A stretch of 64,000 nt of DNA from NCBI GenBank assembly GCA_963831105.1, contig CAWHOS010000004.1, positions 1-64,000 of the forward strand, written 5' to 3'. Below the pieces are notes generated by a model that had not been told where the DNA came from, did not search any database, and saw only the letters and a program-made list of their open reading frames with translations. Below, piece by piece: positions 45,678 through 55,085 of this stretch. This stretch comes from DATFQI01 sp963831105 (lineage in GTDB: Bacteria; Actinomycetota; Thermoleophilia; Solirubrobacterales; Solirubrobacteraceae). Numbering within the stretch: position 1 is the stretch's first letter; each line of letters starts with the position of its first letter. The position numbers were made by a program, and so were the translations under genes.

Positions 45678-47267
45678 TCAGCCCGCGGGCAGCGACGCCT
45701 CGATGCGCGTGCCTCCGGGCCCGGAGGCCACGTCGAGCGTGCCGCCGAGCAGCAGCACGCGCTCGCGCATCCCCGCGAGGCCGAAGCCGGCGCCCGGCGC
45801 CGAGGGATCGAACCCGCCGCCGTCGTCGGTGACGCTGAGCTGCAGCACCCCGTCCGCCTCGCGCGCAATCACCGTCACGCGCGAGGCGCCGGCGTGCTTG
45901 ACGGCGTTGGTCAGCGCCTCCTGGATGATCCGGTAGAGCGCGGTCTCGACCTCGGGCGAGCGGCGGCCGGCGAAGTCGAGCTCCGTCGTGACTTCGAGCC
46001 CGTGGCGGGCGCCCGTGCGCGCGGCGAGCTCCTCGAGCGCCGGCGCGGGCCCGAGCTCGTCCAGCGCCGCCGGGCGCAGCTCGCGGATCAACGTGCGCAG
46101 ACCTTCGATCTCGCCGTCGATCGTCGTCACGACCTCCTCGAGCGCGGCCCGCATCGCGTCGGCGTCGTCGCGCCGGCGGGTGGCCGAGACGAGCATCCGC
46201 AGTCCGCCGAGGCCCTGCAGCGTCTCGTCGTGAAGCTCGCGCGCCCAGCGGGCACGCTCGGCCTCCGCGCCCGCAACCGACTCGCGCAGCCGCTGCGCCT
46301 CGACCGAGCGGGCCGTCGCCACCGCGGTCGCCGCGCTGGCAGCGAACGCCAGCAGCAGCGACTCGTCCTCCTCCGCGGGCTCGCCGCCGACGGCGGCCAG
46401 CATGCCGAGCGAGCGCCCTCGGAAGGTCAGCGGGACCAGCACCTGCGCGTCGAGGCCGTGCTCGCCGAGCGCCGCGCGGACGGCGCCGGCCTCGGCCGCG
46501 GCGAGCCGCGTCCCGCGGAAGCCCGGCGAGATCTCCCCCGCCGTGGCCGCCACGACGAGGCCCGGCTCCTCGTCGAGCAGGATCACCATCCCGTGCGCAC
46601 CCACGAGCGCGCGGCCGCGCTTGACGATCAGCTCGAGCACGCGGTCCAGGTCGGTCTCGCCCCCGATCGCGCGCGCGATCGCGGTCGTGGCCTCGAGCCG
46701 GCGCACGGAGCGCTCGAGCTCGTCGCGGCGGCGCTCCGAGGCCCGGTACAGGCGCGCGTTCTCGATCGCGATGCCCGCCCACTCCGCGAGGATCACGACC
46801 GCCTCCTCGTCGGCGGCCGTGAACTGCGCGCCGCCCGCCTTCTCGGTCAGGTAGAGGTTGCCCCAGGCCTCGCCGCGGATCATCACGGGCGCGCCCAGGA
46901 AGGTCTCCATCGGCGGGTGGCCCGGCGGGAAGCCGTAGGAGCGCGCGTCGTCGCCGACGCTGGCCAGGCGCAGGGGCCGCGGGTCCTCGATCAGGACGCC
47001 GAGGATGCCGCGCCCGCGCGGCAGGTCCCCGATCACCCGCCGATCCTCTGCGCCGATCCCGCGGGTGAGGAAGCGCTCGAGCTCGCGCCGCTCCTGGTCG
47101 AGGATCCCGAGCGCCACGTAGCGGGCGCCCGTGATGTCGGCGGCGATCGCGATCAGCTGCTCGAGCAGCGCGTCGATGTCGAGGTGCGAGACGAGCGAGC
47201 GGCCGGCGTCGATCAGCCGGTGCAAGCGCGCGGCGTCGAGGGGGCTCTGCTCCATGCCGCGCCGCAT
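45678..47267 (-). CDS. GAF-domain sensor histidine kinase (NarL/DevS-like)
   Basis: A 529-aa soluble kinase. A first GAF domain covers about 30-175, a second about 195-335. The HisKA_3 helix has RWARELHDETLQGLGGLRML with the phospho-acceptor His (near 345) in LHDET, and the ATPase end is RIIQEALTNAVKHAGASRVT to DDGGGFDPSAPGAGFGLAGM. The architecture is that of DevS/NarL-type kinases that sense gas or redox through GAF. No response regulator gene is next to it. A GGAG is five bases upstream of ATG 47267. Divergent from a pair of flavoproteins, which may be part of its regulon. Confidence 0.9.
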   Translation of the reverse strand: MRRGMEQSPLDAARLHRLIDAGRSLVSHLDIDALLEQLIAIAADITGARYVALGILDQERRELERFLTRGIGAEDRRVIGDLPRGRGILGVLIEDPRPLRLASVGDDARSYGFPPGHPPMETFLGAPVMIRGEAWGNLYLTEKAGGAQFTAADEEAVVILAEWAGIAIENARLYRASERRRDELERSVRRLEATTAIARAIGGETDLDRVLELIVKRGRALVGAHGMVILLDEEPGLVVAATAGEISPGFRGTRLAAAEAGAVRAALGEHGLDAQVLVPLTFRGRSLGMLAAVGGEPAEEDESLLLAFAASAATAVATARSVEAQRLRESVAGAEAERARWARELHDETLQGLGGLRMLVSATRRRDDADAMRAALEEVVTTIDGEIEGLRTLIRELRPAALDELGPAPALEELAARTGARHGLEVTTELDFAGRRSPEVETALYRIIQEALTNAVKHAGASRVTVIAREADGVLQLSVTDDGGGFDPSAPGAGFGLAGMRERVLLLGGTLDVASGPGGTRIEASLPAG

Positions 47268-47365
47268 GCTAACTCCGACCGCGGGGCGGGCTGCGGGTTT
47301 CCACGTAGCCCGAGGGGTGGGCTTACCCCGATGGCGGGCGGCCCGGGGGGCGCGAGAGTCCCGGT

Positions 47366-48523
47366 ATGACCACCAACCAGCACTCCGCTCCGCTACGCGT
47401 GCTCGTCGCCGGCGGCGGCGTCGCCGGCATGGAGGCCGTGCTCGCCCTGCGCGACCTCGCCGGCGAGCGCGTCGACATCACAGTGCTCGCGCCCGAGACC
47501 ACCTTCAGCTACCGGCCGATGGCCGTCGCCGTGCCGTTCGCGCGCGGGCACGTCCAGCGCCTGATGCTGGCCGACTTCGCTCGCGAGACGAGCTCCCGGC
47601 TCGTGCGCGGCGCGCTCGCGGCCGTCGAGCCCGGCATCGCGCGCACCGCCGCCGGCGCGGCGATCTCCTTCGACGCGCTGCTCGTGGCCGTCGGCGCGTG
47701 GAGCGAGCCGGCCGTGCCTGGCGCGACGACCTGGACCCCCGAGCTCGACCAAGAGGTCATGGGCGGGCTGCTCGCCGACCTCGAGGAGGGCTACGCCAAG
47801 CGCGTCGCCTTCGTCGTGCCCGACGACGCCGGGTGGCCGCTGCCCGCCTACGAGCTGGCGCTGATGACCGCATGGGACGCGCGCGACATGGGCCAGGACG
47901 ACGTCGAGGTCACGATCCACACGCCGGAGGCGATGCCGCTCGCGATGTTCGGCGAGGACGTCTCGGCGTCGCTGCGGGCCGACCTCGACGAGGCGGGCGT
48001 CTCCGTCCGCCCCGCGGGCGAGGACCTGACCGGACGGCGCGTGATCGCCCTGCCCCGCGCCGCGGCGCGCCAGGTGCAGGGGCTCCCGCGCGACGAGCGC
48101 GGCTTCGTCCCCGTCGACGAGCACGGGCGCGTGCAGGGCCTCGACGGCGTCTGGGCCGCCGGCGACTGCATCGCGTTCCCGATCAAGCAGGGCGGCATCG
48201 CCGCCCAGCAGGCCGACGCGGCCGCCCGCTCGATCGCCGTGCGCGCGGGCGCTCCCGTCGACCCGGAGCCGTTCCGGCCCGTCCTGCGCGGCGTCCTGCT
48301 GACCGGCCGAGGCCGGCGCTGGATCCGCCGCGAGCTCGAGACCGCCGGCGACCACGGTGAGGCTCAGCGGCGTGCCCTGTGGTGGCCGCCCACCAAGGTC
48401 GCGGGCGCTTACCTGGCGCCGTATCTGGCGATGCACGCCCACGGCCGGCTGCCCGACGACGAGCGGCCGGCGGGCCGGCTCGTCGAGTTCCCGGTGCCGG
48501 TGCCGGTGGGGAGCGCGCCATGA
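47366..48523 (+). CDS. FAD-dependent pyridine nucleotide-disulfide oxidoreductase (NDH-2/SQR-like)
   Basis: A 385-aa flavoprotein: RVLVAGGGVAGMEAVLALRD (FAD Rossmann GxGxxGxE), then TFSYRPMAVAVPFARGHVQR, and QGLDGVWAAGDCIAFPIKQG (the FAD ribityl GD motif), then GIAAQQADAAARSIAVRAGA. Similar proteins are NDH-2 and sulfide:quinone reductase relatives. The redox Cys that would define SQR is not evident. Its stop overlaps the next gene start. It is 98 bp from the divergent histidine kinase. Confidence 0.88.
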   Translation: MTTNQHSAPLRVLVAGGGVAGMEAVLALRDLAGERVDITVLAPETTFSYRPMAVAVPFARGHVQRLMLADFARETSSRLVRGALAAVEPGIARTAAGAAISFDALLVAVGAWSEPAVPGATTWTPELDQEVMGGLLADLEEGYAKRVAFVVPDDAGWPLPAYELALMTAWDARDMGQDDVEVTIHTPEAMPLAMFGEDVSASLRADLDEAGVSVRPAGEDLTGRRVIALPRAAARQVQGLPRDERGFVPVDEHGRVQGLDGVWAAGDCIAFPIKQGGIAAQQADAAARSIAVRAGAPVDPEPFRPVLRGVLLTGRGRRWIRRELETAGDHGEAQRRALWWPPTKVAGAYLAPYLAMHAHGRLPDDERPAGRLVEFPVPVPVGSAP

Positions 48524-49614
48524 CCGCCCGCGTGCTGATCGCCGGCGGCGGGATCGGGGCGCTGGCGGGCGCGCTCGCGCTGCGCGAGTACGCTCCGCCG
48601 GGGCTCGAGCTGGCGCTGCTCGCGCCCGGGCCCGACCTGGTGCTCGCGCCGGAGACGGTGCTCGAGGCGACCGGGGGCCCGCCCGCCTCCCGCTACGAGC
48701 TGGCCGCGATCGCGGCCGACCTGGGCATGGAGCACGTCCCGGACGTGCTCGAGGCCGTCGACGCCGAGCGGCGGTTCGCCGGCACGCGGGAACACGGGCT
48801 CGTCGGCTACGACGCGCTGCTGCTCGCCGTCGGCGCGCGGCCGGGGCCGGCCCTGCCCGGGGCCGTGCGCTTCGCCGGCCCCCGCGACGTCGTGGCGGTG
48901 CGCGACGCGCTCACCGCCGCGGGCGAGCGCGCCCGGGTGGTCTTCGCGGCGGCCCCCGGGGTCGGTTGGACTCTGCCCCTGTACGAGCTCGCGCTGCTGG
49001 CGGCCGCCCGCCGCCCGGACGTATCGATCGCGGTGGTGACGCCCGAGCCGCGCCCGGCGGCGGCGTTCGGCGCCGTCGCCGCCCGCGAGGTGTCCCGGCG
49101 GCTGGCCGCAGCCGGCGTCGCCGTGCACGCCGGCGTGCTGCCCGAGTCCGTCGAGGACGGCGCGCTCTGGCTCGCCGACGGCGCCTCGCTCGACGCCGAC
49201 CTCGTCGTCGCGCTCCCGCAGTCGGCCGGGCCGGCCATCCTCGGCCTCCCGTCGGACGCGCACGGCTTCCTGCCGGTCGACCGCTACGGCCGCGTGTTCG
49301 GCGCGCGCGGCGTGTGGGCGGCGGGCGACGCGACCGCGCGCCCGCTCAAGCAGGGCGGGCTCGCCGCCCAGCAGGCCGAGGTGGCCGCGCGCTCGCTGGC
49401 GGCGGAGCTGGGCGCGCACGTCGCCCCGGAGCCGTACCGGCCCGCGCTGCGCGGAGTGCTGCTGTCGGGTGAGGCGCCGCGCTACCTGCGCCACTCGACC
49501 GCCTCGTCGGTGCCGAGCGCCGCGAGCACGCGGCCGCTGTGGTCGGCGCCGGGCAAGGTCGCCGACGGGCGCGTCGCGCGCTATCTCGCCGCCCACCAGG
49601 CACTCCGCGTCTGA
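48520..49614 (+). CDS. FAD-dependent pyridine nucleotide-disulfide oxidoreductase, second copy
   Basis: A 364-aa relative of the preceding protein: RVLIAGGGIGALAGALALRE, LLLAVGARPGPALPGAVRFA, and FGARGVWAAGDATARPLKQG then LAAQQAEVAARSLAAELGAH. GGGGAG lies seven bases before ATG 48520. The two proteins share the same layout, including the KQGG(L/I)AAQQA loop, and probably form a pair acting together or as alternative subunits. No redox-active CxxxxC pair is seen. Confidence 0.86.
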   Translation: MTARVLIAGGGIGALAGALALREYAPPGLELALLAPGPDLVLAPETVLEATGGPPASRYELAAIAADLGMEHVPDVLEAVDAERRFAGTREHGLVGYDALLLAVGARPGPALPGAVRFAGPRDVVAVRDALTAAGERARVVFAAAPGVGWTLPLYELALLAAARRPDVSIAVVTPEPRPAAAFGAVAAREVSRRLAAAGVAVHAGVLPESVEDGALWLADGASLDADLVVALPQSAGPAILGLPSDAHGFLPVDRYGRVFGARGVWAAGDATARPLKQGGLAAQQAEVAARSLAAELGAHVAPEPYRPALRGVLLSGEAPRYLRHSTASSVPSAASTRPLWSAPGKVADGRVARYLAAHQALRV

Positions 49615-49716
49615 CTGCGGATTTCCCGCAATCGCTCGGCGGCGCGACCCCGATGGCGCGCCGCCGCGCCCGCCGTACGTTCGCATCAGACACCGAGAAC
49701 GACCTGACAGGAGCCG

Positions 49717-49935
49717 ATGATGGCCGCCCTTCCCTCCCCCACCGAACCCCAGACCACCGCCGAGTTCCCGCTGCTGGCGATCTTCGCCGCGATGATCGTC
49801 GTAGCCGTCGTGGTGATCTCCCTCATGATCGCGATGCCATCGATGGTGACCTTGATCGCCGCCCTCGGGACGGTGATCGCGTTCGCGGTCGCCATCACCT
49901 GGATGCTCGCCCGCATCATCGGGCCGGAGGCCTGA
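49717..49935 (+). CDS. Small membrane protein (72 aa)
   Basis: Two hydrophobic segments: LLAIFAAMIVVAVVVISLMI and LIAALGTVIAFAVAITWMLA. AGGAG lies just before ATG 49717, with ATG 49720 as an alternative. No family is recognised. It is about 100 bp downstream of the flavoprotein pair on the same strand and could be a partner anchor, but this is only an inference. Confidence 0.7.
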   Translation: MMAALPSPTEPQTTAEFPLLAIFAAMIVVAVVVISLMIAMPSMVTLIAALGTVIAFAVAITWMLARIIGPEA

Positions 49936-50129
49936 TCGGCATCCCGTTCAACGCGACGCTGTGGTTCTTCGGCACGGACGAGCTGATCGGCCACCTGCCG
50001 GTCTACGGGGCGATGCTCGTGCTGCTCGTCTACGGCTCGCACCCTGAGCTGCGGCCCGCGGTCTCGGCGCTGTGGCCGTTCGGGCGCCCGCGCGTGCGTG
50101 CGCCCGAGCCGGTATCCCTCCTGGGATGA
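49930..50129 (+). CDS. Possible short membrane protein lacking a standard start
   Basis: A frame running on after the 72-aa protein reads LIGIPFNATLWFFGTDELIG then HLPVYGAMLVLLVYGSHPEL, and stops TGA overlapping the ATG of the enoyl-CoA hydratase (50126). The hydrophobic pattern looks like a real membrane protein, but no ATG, GTG or TTG begins it; CTG at 49934 is the only close candidate. It could be the tail of a frameshifted gene. Confidence 0.35.
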
Positions 50130-51020
50130 GCTTCGAGACGATCCGCTACGCCACCGATGGGCCGGTCGCCACCATCACGCTGGACCGGCCCGAGCGCCTG
50201 AACACGATCGTGCCGCCGATGCCCGACGAGGTGGAGGCGGCCGTCGAGCGCGCGACCCGCGACGGCGAGGTGAAGGTCGTCGTGCTGCGCGGCGCGGGTC
50301 GCGCGTTCTGCGCCGGCTACGACTTCGGCGAGGGCTTCAAGCACTGGGGCGACGCGCTGGAGACCGACGGCCGCTGGGACCCGGGCAAGGACTTCGTGAT
50401 GGCGACGGCTTCCGCAGCTCTCGCCGACCCAGAAGCTCGCGAGCGTCTGGCGCTGCCCGAAGCCCGTGATCGCCCAGGTGCACGGCTGGTGCGTCGGCGG
50501 CGGCAGCGACTTCGCGCTCTGCGCCGACCTCGTGGTGGCCAGCGAGGACGCGGTGATCGGCACGCCGTACTCGCGCATGTGGGGCGCCTACCTGTCGGGC
50601 ATGTGGATCTACCGGCTCGGGCTCGCGAAGGCCAAGTGGCACGCGCTGACCGGCACCCCGCTGACGGGCGTCGAGGCGGCCGCGTGCGGGCTGATCAACG
50701 AGGCCGTCCCGTTCGAGCGGCTCGAGGCGCGAGTCGCCTCGGTGGCGGAGGGCCTCGCCCGCATCCCGTCCTCCCAGCTCGCCGCGCAGAAGCTCGTCGT
50801 CAACCAGGCCTACGAGGCGATGGGCCTCGGCTCGACGCAGACGCTCGGCCCGATCCTCGACGGCCTGATGCGCAACACGCCCGACGCGCTCGCCTGGATC
50901 GAGCGCGCGGAGGCCGGCGGCGTCCGCGCCGCGATCGAGGACCGCGACGGCCCGTTCGGCGACTACTCGCAGGCCCCGCCGGACCGTCGCCCGGACCCGA
51001 GCAACGTGATCGAGCCCTAG
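50126..51020 (+). pseudogene. Enoyl-CoA hydratase/isomerase family (crotonase), single-base frameshift
   Basis: Starts MSFETIRYATDGPVATITLD, then LNTIVPPMPDEVEAAVERAT and VVVLRGAGRAFCAGYDFGEG (oxyanion loop). At about 50410 one extra T sets the frame off (GDGFRSS). Skipping it restores PQLSPTQKLASVWRCPKPVI then AQVHGWCVGGGSDFALCADL and IGTPYSRMWGAYLSGMWIYR. Restored length about 298 aa. It acts on acyl-CoA in fatty-acid or secondary metabolism. The disruption is a single base and looks like an error. It precedes DUF4389 with 57 bp between. Confidence 0.85.
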
Positions 51021-51077
51021 CCCAGGCTGCCGCCGGCGTGGTCAAATACGCCGAGTACCGAGCCAAAGGAGCGCGAC

Positions 51078-51731
51078 ATGAACGGTGAGCACCCGGTCAG
51101 GTTCTCGGTCGACTACCCCGACCGGCCGCTGAATCGCCTGAGCACCGCCTTCCGCGTGTTCACGGTGATCCCGATCGCGATCGTGATGGCGAGCATCGGC
51201 GGCTACACGACCAGCGGCGAGTACGACCCCGGCGAGACCACGACCGTCGTCATCGGCGGGACGGGGCTGCTGTTCCTGCCGCCGCTGCTGATGATCCTCT
51301 TCCGGCAGAAGTACCCGCGCTGGTGGTTCGACTGGAACCTCGAGCTGATGCGCTTCAGCAACCGCGTGGGGACGTACTTCGCGCTGATGAGCGACCGCTA
51401 CCCCTCCACCGACGAGCACCAGTGGGTCCGGCTGGAGTTCCCCTATCCGGACGCGGGCCGTGAGCTCAACCGCTGGCTGCCGCTGGTCAAGTGGCTGCTG
51501 GCGATCCCGCACTACATCGCGCTGTTCTTCCTGTACATCGCGGTCGTGGTCGTCGTGATCGTCGCCTGGTTCGCGATCCTCTTCACGGGCAGCTACCCGC
51601 GCGGGCTGTTCGAGTTCGTCGAGGGCGTGATCCGCTGGCAGAACCGCGTGGTCGCCTACGCGTTCATCCTCGTCACGGACCGCTACCCGCCGTTCTCCCT
51701 CGGACAGTCGGAAAGCAGCGCCCGCGCGTGA
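51078..51731 (+). CDS. DUF4389 membrane protein
   Basis: A 217-aa membrane protein, with AAAGGAG before ATG. About four transmembrane segments: FRVFTVIPIAIVMASIGGYT, IGGTGLLFLPPLLMILF, LLAIPHYIALFFLYIAVVVV and VIVAWFAILFTG. The C-terminal SYPRGLFEFVEGVIRWQNRV is the DUF4389 hallmark. Function unknown. The stop overlaps the GTG of the flavin monooxygenase, suggesting co-transcription. Confidence 0.92.
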   Translation: MNGEHPVRFSVDYPDRPLNRLSTAFRVFTVIPIAIVMASIGGYTTSGEYDPGETTTVVIGGTGLLFLPPLLMILFRQKYPRWWFDWNLELMRFSNRVGTYFALMSDRYPSTDEHQWVRLEFPYPDAGRELNRWLPLVKWLLAIPHYIALFFLYIAVVVVVIVAWFAILFTGSYPRGLFEFVEGVIRWQNRVVAYAFILVTDRYPPFSLGQSESSARA

Positions 51732-53185
51732 GGTTGCGCGACGGCGCACGGATCGCGATCGTCGGAGCAGGGCCCTCCGGGCTCACGGCCGCCAAGCACG
51801 CGCTCGAGGCCGGCTTCGACGTGACGGTCTTCGAGGCGGACGGCGCGCTCGGCGGCCAGTGGAACTCGACCGCCGCGCACAGCGGCGTGTGGCCCGGGAT
51901 GCGGACGAACACGAGCCGCGCGATGACGGCGTTCTCCGACTTCCCCGCGCCCGCGGACCACGCCCTCCATCCGCAGGCGACGCAGATCCACGCCTACCTC
52001 GGCGCGTACGCGGACGCCTTCGGGGTGACGGAGCGGATCCGCTTCGGCACGCGCGTGTCGGAGGTCGGACCGGGTTGGACGGTCGACGGGGAGCCCTTCG
52101 ACGGCCTCGTGGTCGCCTCGGGGCGCTTCTCCAAGCCGCAGGTACCCGAGGCCTTGCGCGCGTTCTCCGGGGAGCTGCTGCACGCGTTCGACTACCCGGG
52201 CGCGGAGCCGCTGGCCGGGAGAGCGACGCTCGTCTACGGCAACGGGATCAGCGGGCTGGAGATCGCGTCCGACCTCGCGCCGCACGCCCCCGTGGTCTCC
52301 GCCTTCCGCAAGCCGCGCTACGTCATCGCAAAGGTCGTCGACGGGGTGTCCTCGGACTGGCAGTGGTACACGCTCTTCGGCGCGCTCGAGCGGCGGCGGC
52401 TGGCGCCGGACGCGTGGGCGCGGCGCCAGCGGGAACGGATCCTCCGGGTCGCGGGCGATCCAAGCGACTTCGGCGCGCCCGCGCCGGACGAGGACCTGCG
52501 GATCGCCGGCATCTCGCTCTGCCAGGACTACCTGCAGCAGGTGCGCGAGGGCAGCATCGCCTGCCGGCCCGGGATCGCGTCGATCGACGGCCATGAGGTC
52601 ACGTTCACCGACGGCTCGGTCGAGGCCGTGGAGGCGATCATCTGCGCGACGGGCTACGACGTCGACATCCCGTACCTGGACGCGCTGGGTCCGGAGCTCG
52701 ACCTCTTCCACCGCACGTTCCACCCCGACCTGCCGGGGCTCGGCGTGATGGGCCAGTTCCTCGCCCAGGGCCCGTACTTCCCGCTGCTGGAGCTGCAGGC
52801 GCGCTGGATCGTCGCGGTCTGGACCGGCGAGGTCGGCCTGCCCGGCGACGCCGAGATGCGCGCGGTGATCGCGCAACCGAGGCCGCCGCTGGATGCCCAC
52901 AACGCGCTCGCGCTCACGCTCTCGGAGCAGTTCGGCGTCGCCCCCGAGCCGCTCGACTGGCCCGAGCTCGCGGAGCCGCTCGTCTTCGGCCCGCTGCTGC
53001 CGCCGCGCTACCGGCTCTCCGGCCCGGGCGCGCAGCCGGAGGCGGCCGCGCGGTTCGCGGGCCAGCTCGCCGCCTCGCCGCGCTCCACGCTGGACCCCGA
53101 CGACCTCGACGCCTTGCGCACGCTCGGCTGGCCCGCGACGGCCGACGCGATCGCCGCGGAAGAAGTGCCCGGCAGGGCGGCGTAG
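51728..53185 (+). CDS. Flavin-containing monooxygenase (FMO/BVMO-like)
   Basis: A 485-aa flavoprotein starting at GTG. ARIAIVGAGPSGLTAAKHAL is the FAD site; YGNGISGLEIASDLAPHAPV the NADPH site; and ATGYDVDIPYLDALGPELDL the conserved ATGY motif. No clear FxGxxxHxxxW fingerprint of Baeyer-Villiger enzymes was identified (a HAFDYPG segment lies in its place), so the class is FMO-like in a broad sense. It is translationally coupled to DUF4389 and is followed by a RibD-type gene. Confidence 0.85.
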   Translation: MRLRDGARIAIVGAGPSGLTAAKHALEAGFDVTVFEADGALGGQWNSTAAHSGVWPGMRTNTSRAMTAFSDFPAPADHALHPQATQIHAYLGAYADAFGVTERIRFGTRVSEVGPGWTVDGEPFDGLVVASGRFSKPQVPEALRAFSGELLHAFDYPGAEPLAGRATLVYGNGISGLEIASDLAPHAPVVSAFRKPRYVIAKVVDGVSSDWQWYTLFGALERRRLAPDAWARRQRERILRVAGDPSDFGAPAPDEDLRIAGISLCQDYLQQVREGSIACRPGIASIDGHEVTFTDGSVEAVEAIICATGYDVDIPYLDALGPELDLFHRTFHPDLPGLGVMGQFLAQGPYFPLLELQARWIVAVWTGEVGLPGDAEMRAVIAQPRPPLDAHNALALTLSEQFGVAPEPLDWPELAEPLVFGPLLPPRYRLSGPGAQPEAAARFAGQLAASPRSTLDPDDLDALRTLGWPATADAIAAEEVPGRAA

Positions 53186-53195
53186 CCTTCACGAG

Positions 53196-53729
53196 ATGGG
53201 AACCCTGATCGCGACGACACAGGCCACCCTCGACGGAGTCATCGACCCGGTCGGCGAGTGGGTGGACCCCGACGGAGACCACGGCGAGTACTCATTCGAG
53301 CGCCAGGAGAGATCCAGCGGCCTGGTGCTCGGCCGCAAGACCTACGAGGGGCTGGCGGGCTACTGGCCGAGCCAGACGGGCCGATGGGCCGACATGGTCA
53401 ACGCGATGCCGAAGTGGGTCGGCTCCACCACGCTGTCCGGCGATCTCGACTGGAACGCGACCCTGCTCGAGGGCAACCTCGAGGACTCGATCCCGAAGCT
53501 CAAGGACGAGGTCGACGGCGAGCTGTTCATGCACGGGAGCGGCGACTTCGCGTACGCCCTCGCCGAGAAGGGCCTCGTCGACCAGTACGAGATCTACCTC
53601 AACCCGCTCGTCTGGGGCCAGGGGAACGTCCACGTGCTCGGTGACCGGGGAACCATCCGGATGAAGCTCGCCGACCTGAAGCAGTTCGACTCCGGAGTGG
53701 TCCTCCTCACCTACCTCCCGGCGGCCTGA
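53196..53729 (+). CDS. RibD C-terminal domain / DHFR-family reductase
   Basis: A 177-aa protein: MGTLIATTQATLDGVIDPVG, then LVLGRKTYEGLAGYWPSQTG, KWVGSTTLSGDLDWNATLLE and ELFMHGSGDFAYALAEKGLV. It is the third member of this fold in the window, closest in plan to 23112 and 23740. It lies 10 bp after the flavin monooxygenase gene and may be co-transcribed. Substrate unknown. Confidence 0.88.
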   Translation: MGTLIATTQATLDGVIDPVGEWVDPDGDHGEYSFERQERSSGLVLGRKTYEGLAGYWPSQTGRWADMVNAMPKWVGSTTLSGDLDWNATLLEGNLEDSIPKLKDEVDGELFMHGSGDFAYALAEKGLVDQYEIYLNPLVWGQGNVHVLGDRGTIRMKLADLKQFDSGVVLLTYLPAA

Positions 53730-53742
53730 CCGCGGCGTCGCC

Positions 53743-54093
53743 ATGGATCGCAGAGCGCGTCTTCGCGAGCTCTACGCCGCCTTCAACGCGCGGGACATCG
53801 GCGCCGCCTTGACCGGGATGACCGAGGACGTCGACTGGCCCAACGGCTGGGAGGGCGGCTACGTCAAGGGACACGACGAGATCCGCGCCTACTGGACCCG
53901 CCAGTGGGAGGCCGTGGACTCGCGCGTCGAGCCGGTCGCGTTCACCGACCGGGCGAACGGCGACGTGGAGGTGCGCGTGCACCAGACCGGGCGGGACGCC
54001 GCCGGCGCCGTGCTCTTCGACCATTACGTCCTGCACGTCTACGCCTACCGCGGCGATCTCGTCGAGCGGATGACGATCGAGGCGGCGGACTAG
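53743..54093 (+). CDS. SnoaL-like / NTF2-fold protein
   Basis: A 116-aa protein: LRELYAAFNARDIGAALTGM (helix 1), then EDVDWPNGWEGGYVKGHDEI and YWTRQWEAVDSRVEPVAFTD, with VLFDHYVLHVYAYRGDLVER as the last strands. These features place it in the SnoaL-like family of NTF2-fold proteins. Isomerase or binding functions are usual. Its stop overlaps the APH stop convergently; it is 13 bp after the RibD-like gene. Confidence 0.87.
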   Translation: MDRRARLRELYAAFNARDIGAALTGMTEDVDWPNGWEGGYVKGHDEIRAYWTRQWEAVDSRVEPVAFTDRANGDVEVRVHQTGRDAAGAVLFDHYVLHVYAYRGDLVERMTIEAAD

Positions 54094-55004
54094 TTCGTTC
54101 CGGGTCGTTCGCGCGAGAGGAGTCGCTCCAGGGTGCGCTGCATGACGTCGCCCAGGGGGTGACGTCGCGGCACGTAGTAGACGACTCCCCCGATCGCCTG
54201 CTCGAGGGCGAAGCCGCGGCCCCGCGACCAGCTCTGCTCGTCGACGCCGAGCGCCTCCCGGAACGCGGCGGCGCCGGCGGCGTCGAGCACCGACCACGCC
54301 GGGTTCAGGTCCTCGGCGGGATCTCCGGCTCCGAGGACGCCCCAGTCGAGGACCGCCGTCAGCCGTCCGTCGGCAACGAGCAGGTTGCCCGGAATCAGGT
54401 CCCCGTGGACCAGTGAAGGCTCCACCTCGTCCGCGGCGCCCTCCAGGCACTCCTCCCAGAGTCGCGTCACCGCCCCCACGTCGATCAGGGAACCGGCGCG
54501 CTCGAGCCACCAGCGCACCCGATCGTCGAGCGCCCGCAGCGGCCCGCCGCGTTGCCCCGGCTCGCGCGGCGGCGCACCGGCGGCGCTCATGCCTCGCAGG
54601 TGCCGTACGACGGCGGCGAGGTCTTGCCCGAGATCGGTGCCGAACCAGTCCCCGTGATGCCGGGCGTCCCAGGCGTCGACACCGTCGAGCCACCGCACGA
54701 TCGCCCAGCGGTGGGGGTACGCCTCGGTGGGTTCGCCGACGTGCACGACCTCGGGGACGGCGACGGGGAACCCGGCGAGCCGAGGGAGCCAGCTCAGCTC
54801 GACGCCGAGCCGACCAGCGGCATCGGCGAGCCGAGGCAGCCGCACGACGAACCGGCCTCCCAGGCGGTACAGGGCGTTGTCGGAGCCGGTGTTGCTGAGC
54901 CGCTCGAGCGACAGTCCGGCGACCTCAGGCACCTGGTCCTGGAGGAGCGTCCGGACGACCCGTGGACTGGTGTCCGGCTCGTCGTCGTGGAGCCGTGTCA
55001 CCAC
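54090..55004 (-). CDS. Aminoglycoside phosphotransferase family (APH/CHK-like) kinase
   Basis: A 304-aa protein. LGGRFVVRLPRLADAAGRLG gives the start of the kinase lobe; SLVHGDLIPGNLLVADGRLT the catalytic HGD loop with the Asn; AVLDWGVLGAGDPAEDLNPA the DxD metal motif. This is the APH/choline-kinase-like family; many members are not resistance enzymes, and the substrate is not clear here. Confidence 0.88.
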   Translation of the reverse strand: MVTRLHDDEPDTSPRVVRTLLQDQVPEVAGLSLERLSNTGSDNALYRLGGRFVVRLPRLADAAGRLGVELSWLPRLAGFPVAVPEVVHVGEPTEAYPHRWAIVRWLDGVDAWDARHHGDWFGTDLGQDLAAVVRHLRGMSAAGAPPREPGQRGGPLRALDDRVRWWLERAGSLIDVGAVTRLWEECLEGAADEVEPSLVHGDLIPGNLLVADGRLTAVLDWGVLGAGDPAEDLNPAWSVLDAAGAAAFREALGVDEQSWSRGRGFALEQAIGGVVYYVPRRHPLGDVMQRTLERLLSRERPGTN

Positions 55005-55085
55005 TCGACGAACCTAGCGACGACGCCCACGTCTGTTCGCTTGGCAGGTTTGACCGCCGTCCTGGGCGTGGATACGTTCGCGTTG

